A stretch of 64,000 bases of DNA. Origin: Oceanirhabdus sp942490885. Its GTDB lineage: Bacteria > Bacillota > Clostridia > Clostridiales > Clostridiaceae. The stretch is from positions 2,666,001-2,730,000 of the forward strand of contig CALNYT010000002.1 in assembly GCA_942490885.1 (NCBI GenBank), read 5' to 3'. Below the pieces are notes generated by a model. That model did not search any database, was not told the origin of the DNA, and saw only the letters and a program-made list of their open reading frames with translations. Positions 42,055-50,130 of the stretch are shown piece after piece (the first letter of the stretch is position 1; the number at the start of each line of letters is the position of its first letter). A program made the position numbers and the translations under genes.

Positions 42055-42157
42055 TATAGAGATTCCAGTACGAAAATTTATTTATACTTGTTCCAAAATC
42101 TCAGCGTATCAATGAGTTATGGACACGTATAAATAAAAATATGAGTTGGAATCTCTA
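42055..42157. repeat. 105-bp MITE, copy 3 of 4 (right end worn)
   Basis: Same element as at 623 with two internal changes near 42140 and a right end that stops at CTCTA, followed by AAG instead of TA. It lies in the leader of the small gene at 42262. Confidence 0.88.
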
Positions 42158-42261
42158 AAGTAAATTTCCGTAAATCCACAAAAATATATCACTTAAAAGA
42201 ATTTAATTTATATAATAATTATGATATGAATAAATTACTATTAATTTTTAGGAGTTCAAAA

Positions 42262-42534
42262 ATGAAAGAAAAGATTTTTATTATCAATTTTTTTGATAAA
42301 AAAGAAATGAAGTGGTACTCAATGGAAGAAAGTAAACAAATTGAAATTGAATACCCCTTAGAAATTCCACAAAAGTACAGATACGAACATACAAAATGGT
42401 ATCATGAGACCGGAAACCCTCCTATTGAAGCCCCTATTGATTCGGATTTTACAAATGAGTTTGTACAACTTCCTCCTTTGGTAGCGTATGAAGAATTTCA
42501 ACCGTATATACCTTTTGAAGAAGATGAAGAATAA
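42262..42534 (+). CDS. uncharacterised 90-residue acidic protein
   Basis: ATG 42262 follows TTTTTAGGAG. It opens MKEKIFIINFFDKKEMKWYS and then becomes proline-, tyrosine- and glutamate-rich (EYPLEIPQKYRYEHTKWYHE, ending PYIPFEEDEE). There is no membrane segment or cysteine. Unknown family. A second short ORF follows 96 bases later. Confidence 0.6.
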   Translation: MKEKIFIINFFDKKEMKWYSMEESKQIEIEYPLEIPQKYRYEHTKWYHETGNPPIEAPIDSDFTNEFVQLPPLVAYEEFQPYIPFEEDEE

Positions 42535-42630
42535 GTATAAAATCACTCTCAGTGGAAAAGATAATAATGCAAAAGATATATTAGTATTGAATACTAATAA
42601 TCTTTTAAATCCAAAAGAGGAGTGATAAAT

Positions 42631-42765
42631 TTGCCATATAAAAAAGATACCAAACAACCAATAAAAAGTAATCAAGATAATCCTAAAGGTAAACAAAATC
42701 AAATCATAAATGATAAAGAAATTGAAAAGCATAAGTCTAAAGGTGTAATAAGAGGTATTGAATAG
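42631..42765 (+). CDS. 44-residue lysine/asparagine-rich small protein
   Basis: TTG 42631 after AGAGGAGTGATAAA begins a hydrophilic 44-residue ORF (MPYKKDTKQPIKSNQDNPKG, ending GVIRGIE). Its strongly polar composition resembles small acid-soluble or intrinsically disordered sporulation-type proteins, but no family can be assigned. Confidence 0.45.
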   Translation: MPYKKDTKQPIKSNQDNPKGKQNQIINDKEIEKHKSKGVIRGIE

Positions 42766-42785
42766 TACTTTTTATTAACATAAAT

Positions 42786-42829
42786 AAAATGTAGATAGTT
42801 TTGCCTTTACACAAATCTATCTACATTTT
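42786..42829. terminator. bidirectional terminator, opp operon end
   Basis: AAAATGTAGATAG and CTATCTACATTTT pair perfectly around 18 bases, between the convergent oppA gene and the small ORF. Confidence 0.9.
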
Positions 42830-42860
42830 CCTTACTGCTTAACTATTAAAAATCAATATA

Positions 42861-44633
42861 TTATTTTCCTTGAATATACATTCCTTTGTAATCATTATAA
42901 ACGAATGGATTACTATTGTAATTTTTAACATATTTTCTTACAAATGATGAGTATTTACCTGAGTAAATTGGTGTTACAGGAGCATCTTCTAATAATACTT
43001 TTTCTGCTTCTAAGAATATTTGCGCTCTTTCATCAGAATCTGTTGATATTTGAGCTTTCTCAATTAACTTATTAAATTCTTCAGCTTGCTCACCAATCCA
43101 GCCTGTTTTCTTCTCACCATAATATCCATTTTTTGTATGGAAACAATCCAAGAAAGTGCTTGGGTCATTATAATCTGCAGACCATCCTCCTACAGCAATC
43201 TCATATTCCCCAGCATCTACTTTATCCCACATAATATTCCACTCTGTCATTTCAATATTTAATTCAATTCCTAAAGTTTCTCTAAACTTTTGTTGTAGCC
43301 ATTCTGCTGATTTTTTTGACCACTCTGAAGTACCTCTTGTATTTAATGTTAATGTTACTTTTGTAGTATCTACATCTAATCCTTCTTCTCTTAATCCTTC
43401 AATTAGTAATTCTTTAGGATTTTTATATTTTGCTATCATAGTTTTAATATGTTGGTTTTTATACTCAACTTTTTTAGTATAGATTTCATTACCTATTGAA
43501 GTAACTGGAGCAACGATTGCATATAATGGGAAGTCTAATCCGTTACATACATCTTGAACATAAGCTTCTCTATCAATAGCAATCGATATAGCTTTTCTTA
43601 TTTTTTCATTCTTTAAATACATATTTCTACCATTGAACATTAAGAATTCATTATTAGCACCTTCACCATCTATATGATTAAATCTCTCATCAGATTCAAG
43701 TAAGCTCTTCCATTCAGGTTCACCTACTCCTGCAGAGTCAACTTCTCCGTTTAATAAAGACTGAGCAGAAGCAGCAGCCTCTTGAATTACTTTCCTTGTT
43801 AACTTGGTAAAATGTACATTTTCTTTGTCCCAGTAATGTGGATTAGGAACATATTCAACCTTTACATTTTGTTCCCATTTATTTATCATAAAAGGTCCAT
43901 TCCCAACTACTTTTTCTCCTGATGAACCATACTCTTCTCCATACTTTTCGATTGCTGCTTGACTTACTGGTTTATATGTTGGAAAAGCTGTTAAAGTTAA
44001 GAAATATCCACATGGTTTTTCAAGTGTAATTTCAAGAGTGTATTCATCTAAAGATTTAACACCAACATCATCTCTAGAGACCTCACCATTTAAATACTCA
44101 CTACCATTTTTAATTATTCCTTCAAGCATCCATGAGTAGTCTGAAGCAACTTCTGGGTCAAAGACTCTTTTGAAAGAATATTCAAAATCTTTCGCCGTAA
44201 CTTTTGTTCCATCACTCCATTTAGCATTATCTCTCAAATAGAATGTATAAACTAATCCATCATCGCTAATATTCCATGTTTTAGCTACTCCTTCTACTAT
44301 CTCTGCTCCCCCATCTGCAGTTGCTACATATCTTGTTAAACCTTCATATATTGGCGCTTGTGCTGCCCAGTTTGGTGTTGAACCAGATCTTTGAGGGTCC
44401 ATTGTTTGTATTTGGGATCCAGTTACATAAGTATACTCCTGAACTTCATCCATAGCTAGTTCATTTGAAGCATCTTTTTCTTCTCCCTTATTATTGCTTG
44501 CGTTTTCTGTTGTGTTATTTTTAGACGAATTACCTTTTATTTCTTTGTTTTCATTAGAACCACATGCAGTTAAAAAAGAAATAGTAATAAATAGTACTGC
44601 TAGTGTTATACCTAATATTTTTTTATTCCTCAT
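42861..44633 (-). CDS. oppA: oligopeptide ABC transporter substrate-binding lipoprotein
   Basis: 590 residues: signal peptide with lipobox LTAC at about residues 21-24, a Ser/Asn/Lys linker, then an SBP_bac_5 fold (TYVTGSQIQTMDPQRSG, DNAKWSDGTKVTAKDFEYSFKRV, VGNGPFMINKWEQNVKVEYVPNPHYWD). It binds peptides outside the cell and delivers them to OppBC. It is last in the operon, 76 bases after oppF, a gap holding a small hairpin (CAGTC/GACTG) that may separate its expression level. ATG 44633 follows AAGGGGGAAAT. Confidence 0.95.
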   Translation of the reverse strand: MRNKKILGITLAVLFITISFLTACGSNENKEIKGNSSKNNTTENASNNKGEEKDASNELAMDEVQEYTYVTGSQIQTMDPQRSGSTPNWAAQAPIYEGLTRYVATADGGAEIVEGVAKTWNISDDGLVYTFYLRDNAKWSDGTKVTAKDFEYSFKRVFDPEVASDYSWMLEGIIKNGSEYLNGEVSRDDVGVKSLDEYTLEITLEKPCGYFLTLTAFPTYKPVSQAAIEKYGEEYGSSGEKVVGNGPFMINKWEQNVKVEYVPNPHYWDKENVHFTKLTRKVIQEAAASAQSLLNGEVDSAGVGEPEWKSLLESDERFNHIDGEGANNEFLMFNGRNMYLKNEKIRKAISIAIDREAYVQDVCNGLDFPLYAIVAPVTSIGNEIYTKKVEYKNQHIKTMIAKYKNPKELLIEGLREEGLDVDTTKVTLTLNTRGTSEWSKKSAEWLQQKFRETLGIELNIEMTEWNIMWDKVDAGEYEIAVGGWSADYNDPSTFLDCFHTKNGYYGEKKTGWIGEQAEEFNKLIEKAQISTDSDERAQIFLEAEKVLLEDAPVTPIYSGKYSSFVRKYVKNYNSNPFVYNDYKGMYIQGK

Positions 44634-44709
44634 GATATTTCCCCCTTGATATTTTTTACCAATAATTATTATATAATCAGTCCTAAGTTAGACTGAAAAT
44701 AACATTTAA

Positions 44710-45681
44710 TTAGTCAACTATATGACAAGCTACTAAATGACCTTTTCTTACTTCTTTCAATTTTGGTCTTTCCTTAGTACAAATATCTTTTGTATATTTA
44801 CATCTACTAGCAAATCTACATCCTGGTTTTGGATTAATTGGGCTAGGTATTTCTCCGTCAATATCAATTATTGTTTTGTTTTTCTCAATTTCAGGATCAG
44901 GAATTGGAATTGCTGACATAAGCGCTTTTGTATATGGATGTAATGGTGTTTCGTATAGATGTTCACTACTTGTAAGTTCTACCATATTACCTAGGTACAT
45001 AACACCAACCCTGTCTGATATATGTTTAACCATTGATAAATCATGAGCAATAAATAAATATGTTAAACCTAAATCTTCCTGCAATTTTATTAATAAGTTT
45101 ACAACTTGTGCTTGTATTGATACATCAAGAGCTGATATGGGTTCGTCACAGACAATGAAATCTGGTTCTATAGCAAGTGCTCTCGCTATGCCAATTCTTT
45201 GTCTTTGCCCACCTGAGAATTCATGTGGAAATCTTGATGCGTGCTCTTTGTTTAATCCAACAATTTGCAGTAATTGATTAATTCTATCAGCTCTTTCTTT
45301 CCCTTTATATAACTGATGAATATCAATACCTTCCCCTATAATTTCTCCTACTGTCATTCTTGGATTTAAGGATGCATATGGATCTTGAAATATAATTTGC
45401 GCTCTTCTCGTAAATGCTTTCTTTTCTTTTCTTTTTAGCTTATGAACATCTATTCCGTCGAAAATCACTTCTCCATCAGTAGCATGATAAAGTCCCATGA
45501 CAGTTTTACCACAAGTTGTCTTTCCACACCCTGATTCACCAACTAAACCAAAAGTTTCTCCTCGAAATATATCAAAGCTAACTCCATCTACTGCTTTTAA
45601 AGTAGTCTTGTTGTTTACTTTAAAATGTTTCTTAAGGTCTTTTACTTCTACCAGTACTTCTCTATTTTGATTTTGCTCCAA
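44710..45681 (-). CDS. oppF: oligopeptide ABC transporter ATPase
   Basis: 323 residues with Walker A GESGCGKTT (about 52-60), signature FSGGQRQRIGIARAL, Walker B FIVCDEPISALD and the C-terminal oligo_HPY region with cysteines PGCRFASRCKYTKDIC, which in some family members bind an Fe-S cluster. Pairs with OppD to power import. One base separates it from oppD. Confidence 0.96.
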   Translation of the reverse strand: MEQNQNREVLVEVKDLKKHFKVNNKTTLKAVDGVSFDIFRGETFGLVGESGCGKTTCGKTVMGLYHATDGEVIFDGIDVHKLKRKEKKAFTRRAQIIFQDPYASLNPRMTVGEIIGEGIDIHQLYKGKERADRINQLLQIVGLNKEHASRFPHEFSGGQRQRIGIARALAIEPDFIVCDEPISALDVSIQAQVVNLLIKLQEDLGLTYLFIAHDLSMVKHISDRVGVMYLGNMVELTSSEHLYETPLHPYTKALMSAIPIPDPEIEKNKTIIDIDGEIPSPINPKPGCRFASRCKYTKDICTKERPKLKEVRKGHLVACHIVD

Positions 45682-45682
45682 T

Positions 45683-46711
45683 TTATTTCACCTCCACTAA
45701 TAATTCCTCTGGTACACCAGCTTTTGGGGCCATCTCATGATGTAGCCAGCAAGAAACTTCTTGAGTTTCACTAACTGTAGTAACGTCTGGTATTTTAACT
45801 CTACATATTTTCATTCCATGCTCACATCTGGCTGCAAACGGACACCCCTTTGGTGGATTTAATAAATCTGGTGGAGTTCCTTGTAAAGAATATAATTCCT
45901 CTTTATTTGCTGTGCTTAATTTTGGTACAGATTTTAAAAGTGCCCATGTATATGGATGCTTTGGATTATAAAAAATCTCATCTACTGTACCTCTTTCAAC
46001 AATATTTCCTGCATACATAACTTGTATTCTGTCTGCACAACTTGCAACTACGCCTAAGTCGTGTGTAACAAGAATAACTGCAGTATTAAGTTGCTTTTGA
46101 AGATTTCTTATTAAAGTCATTATTTGAGCTTGTATTGTTACATCCAATGCTGTAGTAGGCTCGTCTGCAATCAAAATTTTCGGTTTACAAGCCAAAGCTA
46201 TTGCTATCATAGCTCTTTGTCTCATCCCACCTGAAAATTCATGTGGATACTGTTTAGCTCTCTTCTCAGGGTTAGGTATTTTAACAAGCTGAAGCATTTC
46301 CACAGCCTTTTTCATTGCATCTTTCTTGCTTACATTTGTATGTATCAGAATACTCTCTGCTATTTGTTCTCCAACCCTCATAGTAGGATTTAAAGATGTC
46401 ATTGGATCTTGGAATATCATTGATATTTCTTTTCCTCTAATTTTTGCCATTTTCTTTTCGCTTAACTCTAACAAATTTTCATCTTCTAATAATATTTCTG
46501 ATTCTTCTTTTATAATCGATTGAGGTTTTGGTAAAATACCTAAGATAGATTTTGATGTTACAGTCTTACCACAACCTGACTCTCCAACTATAGCTAGCGT
46601 TTCTCCTTCATTCAAGTGAAAACTTACTCCTCTAACAGCTTTACTTTCTCCTGCATATGTATTAAATGACACATGCAAATTTTTTACGTCTAATATTTTT
46701 TTCTTACTCAT
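45683..46711 (-). CDS. oppD: oligopeptide ABC transporter ATPase
   Basis: 342 residues with Walker A GESGCGKTV, signature FSGGMRQRAMIAIAL, Walker B ILIADEPTTALD, H-loop VTHDLGVVA, and C-terminal PPKGCPFAARCEHGMKICR. Partner ATPase of OppF. ATG 46711 lies 11 bases after oppC. Confidence 0.96.
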   Translation of the reverse strand: MSKKKILDVKNLHVSFNTYAGESKAVRGVSFHLNEGETLAIVGESGCGKTVTSKSILGILPKPQSIIKEESEILLEDENLLELSEKKMAKIRGKEISMIFQDPMTSLNPTMRVGEQIAESILIHTNVSKKDAMKKAVEMLQLVKIPNPEKRAKQYPHEFSGGMRQRAMIAIALACKPKILIADEPTTALDVTIQAQIMTLIRNLQKQLNTAVILVTHDLGVVASCADRIQVMYAGNIVERGTVDEIFYNPKHPYTWALLKSVPKLSTANKEELYSLQGTPPDLLNPPKGCPFAARCEHGMKICRVKIPDVTTVSETQEVSCWLHHEMAPKAGVPEELLVEVK

Positions 46712-46722
46712 TTTCTCCCTCC

Positions 46723-47694
46723 TTATTTTCTTAACTTAGGATCTAAAGCATCTGTTAATCCATCACCTATTAAATGGAATGCCAATATAGTTAATATAAT
46801 GAAAAGGCATGGGAAAAATAATTGATATGGATAGAACATTAATTTTTGTTGCCCTGCTGATGCTAATGCTCCCCAGCTTGTACCAGGAGGTTGAATTCCT
46901 AAACCTATATAACTTAAAAATGCTTCTCCGAATATGAATCCAGGTACTGACATTGTAACTGTTACCATGATAATCCCCAAAGTGTTCGGAAGTAAATGCT
47001 TTAAAATAATCCTTTTAGTATCTCCTCCTAGTGCAATAGCTGCTTCTATGAAATCTTGTTCTTTTATTTGAAGTATCTGTCCTCTAACCATTCTTGCTGT
47101 ACCTACCCAAGATATTAAACTCATAGCAAATACCAAAGAAAACATACTCCTACCTAAAACTACTGATAAAATTATTACTATAACCAAATATGGTAAATTT
47201 CCTATTAACTCAACGAATCTCATTAATAAATCATCTACTATTCCACCTTTTAAACCTGCTATACCGCCTATCAATGAACCAATTGTAAACATAACAAATG
47301 TACATACTAATCCTATTAAAATCGAAACTCTTCCACCTATGCACACTCTTGTAAATATGTCTCTACCAAAATCATCTGTTCCGAACCAATGTTGTAAGTT
47401 AGGATTTTGATTCTTTATAGTAGTGTCAATGTACTTATAATCGTAACCTGAAATCCTTGGACCAATACCTACGCATATTACAACAATCAATAAGATAATT
47501 AATCCTGTAAAAGCTAATCTATTTATCTTAAATCTTCTCCATACATCTTGCCAATAAGTTAAACTAGGTTTTGTAATCTCTTCAGCATCCAAACCCAAAG
47601 TACCAATTTTTTCAAATAACTGAACATTTAACTCTATTTTCTCATCTTCTAATTGTTTACTATATTTAGATTTGTTTGTTTTCAACTCTATCAT
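46723..47694 (-). CDS. oppC: oligopeptide ABC transporter permease
   Basis: 323 residues: a cytoplasmic N-terminal extension of about 50 residues, six membrane segments, and the EAA loop EAAIALGGDTKRIILKHLLPN that contacts the ATPases. The HWFGTDDFGRDIFTRVCIGGR motif is typical of OppC/DppC. Forms the channel with OppB. Confidence 0.96.
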   Translation of the reverse strand: MIELKTNKSKYSKQLEDEKIELNVQLFEKIGTLGLDAEEITKPSLTYWQDVWRRFKINRLAFTGLIILLIVVICVGIGPRISGYDYKYIDTTIKNQNPNLQHWFGTDDFGRDIFTRVCIGGRVSILIGLVCTFVMFTIGSLIGGIAGLKGGIVDDLLMRFVELIGNLPYLVIVIILSVVLGRSMFSLVFAMSLISWVGTARMVRGQILQIKEQDFIEAAIALGGDTKRIILKHLLPNTLGIIMVTVTMSVPGFIFGEAFLSYIGLGIQPPGTSWGALASAGQQKLMFYPYQLFFPCLFIILTILAFHLIGDGLTDALDPKLRK

Positions 47695-47706
47695 TATAAC
47701 CCTCCT

Positions 47707-48642
47707 CTATTTTGCTCCTTTAGCTACTCTAATTCTTGGATCAACTAAACTGTAAAGAATATCTACAATTATCAAGGAAGCAATATATAGCGCAGCAAAA
47801 AATACAGTTTGCCCTAATATCATAGTATAATCATTATCTGCCACTGCTTTAACATAATAGCTACCTAAACCAGGTATACCAAACATTTTTTCTAAAACAA
47901 AGGCTCCTCCAAATATTCCTGCTATAGCTGGTCCTATCATTGTTACAATAGGGATCATAGCATTTCTTAATATATGTTTTTTTATTAATCCTTTTGTTTT
48001 TACTCCTTTTGATTTTGCTGTTATTATGTAATCTTCATTTAAAACACTAATTGTGCTATTTCTCATATATTTGCAATAAGATGCTATTCCACCTAAAGTC
48101 ATTGCAATAACTGGCAATATATAATGTATAGGTTTTCCCCATCCAAAGACCGGCACAAACTTCCATTTAAACGCTACAAAATATTGTAGTACTGCAGCAA
48201 ATACAAAGCTTGGTATACATATCGCCAATACAACTAGAACCCTAATAATATGATCTGGCACTTTTTCTCTATTTAGAGCTGAAATAAGTCCTAAAAGAAC
48301 TCCAATAATCAATTGTAGAACTAATGCAATACCACCTATTCTTGCTGATATTGGAGCGTTCTTTTTAATAACTTCATTTACAGATCTTCCAGTATAAATT
48401 ATTGAATCTCCTAAATCGCCTTTTGTAATAAGATTTTTCATATACATGATATATCTTACATATACAGGCTTATCTAAACCATATTTTGCCCTAATAATTT
48501 TTTGAGTTTTTTCAGGCATTTGTTTACATTTTGCAACTATAGGATCTCCTGGTGCACCAGCAATTAGGAAAAAAGTAGCTGATACAATAAAAAATAACGT
48601 TATTATTCCGTATGTAACCCTTTTTAATATAAACTTAAACAT
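47707..48642 (-). CDS. oppB: oligopeptide ABC transporter permease
   Basis: 311 residues, six membrane segments, APGDPIVAKC after the first, EAA-like loop ITAKSKGVKTKGLIKKHILRNAMIP, and FVLEKMFGIPGLGSYYVKA. First gene of oppBCDFA. ATG 48642 follows TTAGGAGGGATTT. The leader is about 210 bases from the mapped promoter. Confidence 0.96.
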   Translation of the reverse strand: MFKFILKRVTYGIITLFFIVSATFFLIAGAPGDPIVAKCKQMPEKTQKIIRAKYGLDKPVYVRYIMYMKNLITKGDLGDSIIYTGRSVNEVIKKNAPISARIGGIALVLQLIIGVLLGLISALNREKVPDHIIRVLVVLAICIPSFVFAAVLQYFVAFKWKFVPVFGWGKPIHYILPVIAMTLGGIASYCKYMRNSTISVLNEDYIITAKSKGVKTKGLIKKHILRNAMIPIVTMIGPAIAGIFGGAFVLEKMFGIPGLGSYYVKAVADNDYTMILGQTVFFAALYIASLIIVDILYSLVDPRIRVAKGAK

Positions 48643-48858
48643 TAAATCCCTCCTAACTCTTTAATTTAAACACTGATTATTAATTTTAAAAAATAATTCT
48701 TTAAATCATATTATTATGGAATAAAAGATAACATTGATTAATTTTAAATTTTTTCTCTTATTCATACTTGTGAATTTTATTTCATAGATTTGAAAATCAC
48801 AAAATTGTATTAAAATTATTTTATTCTGATTAATATGAATTTTCTGAATTATACTTTA

Positions 48859-48887
48859 ATTATACATCGTCACTTTTAGATTTACAA
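48859..48887 (-). promoter_or_regulatory. opp operon promoter
   Basis: Leftwards: TTGTAA, 17 bases, TATAAT (complement at 48859-48864). Confidence 0.7.
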
Positions 48888-49145
48888 ACAAAATTTATAT
48901 TTTTATGAAATTTATTCAATTTTAGTTATAATTTTTCACGATAATGAATATTATTATATATTTTTTAATTCTTTAATAATATTCTATGATGTAATTCAAA
49001 TTAAAATTACTATAATAATTTTATGTTTATGAAATTCTTAAACATTAAGAAATGATTTTTAGAAATTCAACCAATACAATTTTACACAAACATACAACTC
49101 ATTGATATAAGCAATAGTACATGTGATTATTTTGTAAAAAACAAA

Positions 49146-49180
49146 AGAAGTCATAAACACAAATTTTGTTTATGACTTCT
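49146..49180 (-). terminator. terminator of the hypE-hypD-proC operon
   Basis: AGAAGTCATAAAC and GTTTATGACTTCT pair perfectly; leftwards the stem is followed by TTTGTTTTTT. Confidence 0.9.
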
Positions 49181-49246
49181 CATATATATATAATTTCAAA
49201 TAAGGGAGCATGAAAGCGTTTACTATTTTTACTGATAAAACATAAT

Positions 49247-50053
49247 CTATTTTGATAATTCAGCAGATTTCTTTGTACATTCTCTCATAGCTGATATTAC
49301 AGCATCTCGTAATCCTTTCTTCTCAAGAACAGCTACAGCTTCTATAGTTGTTCCGCCCGGAGAACAAACCATATCTTTTAACTCACCAGGATGCATTCCT
49401 GTCTCGATTACCATTTTGGCAGACCCTAACACAGTTTGAGCTGCGAATTTATAAGCTTTATCTCTTGGCATTCCATCAAGAACGGCAGCATCGGCCATAG
49501 CTTCAATAAACATATAGATATATGCTGGAGCTGAGCCACTAACCGACGTAACTACATCCATTAATTTTTCACTTACAATTTCAGTTTTTCCGAAACTTTC
49601 AAATATATTTATAACTTCATATAATTCTTCTTTCGTTACTAATTCATTAGAACATACCGCTGACATTCCTTCTCCAACAAGTGCAGGTGTATTTGGCATT
49701 ACTCTTACCAATTTAATTTTTTTACTAAACATTGTTTCTATCCCTATAATATTTTTTCCAGCAGCGATTGATACAATAATTACATCCTTTTTGACTTTAT
49801 CCTTTATTTCTTCAATCACTAAAGAGTATAAGTCGGGCTTAATAGCTAAAACTAATATATCTACACTCTTTGCAATTTCATTATTATCCGTTCCTGTTTT
49901 TATACCATATTTTTCTGAAACTTCTTTTAATTTTTTTTCACATAAATCAGCTACTATTATATTCTCAGGTGAAAATACTTGTGAATTAACAATTCCACCT
50001 ACCATAGCTTGAGTCATATTTCCGCAACCTATGAATCCTAATAATTTTGACAT
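49247..50053 (-). CDS. proC: pyrroline-5-carboxylate reductase
   Basis: 268 residues: Rossmann motif GFIGCGNMTQAMVGG (6-20), LAIKPDLY, VRVMPNTPALVGEGMSA, and the C-terminal dimer domain with SGSAPAYIYMFIEAMADAAVLDG and VCSPGGTTIEAVAVLE. It reduces P5C to proline with NAD(P)H. It lies 77 bases after the hydroxyproline dehydratase gene, whose product is P5C, so here it completes conversion of hydroxyproline to proline rather than only serving biosynthesis. Confidence 0.96.
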   Translation of the reverse strand: MSKLLGFIGCGNMTQAMVGGIVNSQVFSPENIIVADLCEKKLKEVSEKYGIKTGTDNNEIAKSVDILVLAIKPDLYSLVIEEIKDKVKKDVIIVSIAAGKNIIGIETMFSKKIKLVRVMPNTPALVGEGMSAVCSNELVTKEELYEVINIFESFGKTEIVSEKLMDVVTSVSGSAPAYIYMFIEAMADAAVLDGMPRDKAYKFAAQTVLGSAKMVIETGMHPGELKDMVCSPGGTTIEAVAVLEKKGLRDAVISAMRECTKKSAELSK

Positions 50054-50130
50054 ATTCGTTTCCCCCTCTTAGTATACATTTGTACATATTTTAACTTTCT
50101 ACTCATCGACTGTTTTTGTACGTGTAACGA

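Larger units (their letters stand above)
48643..49246. other. gene-free stretch between the opp and hyp-proC operons
   Basis: About 600 bases. It contains the opp promoter (48859-48887) and the hyp-proC terminator (49146-49180). The 210-base opp leader shows no riboswitch or T-box motif that I recognise. The rest is AT-rich and unremarkable. Confidence 0.6.
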
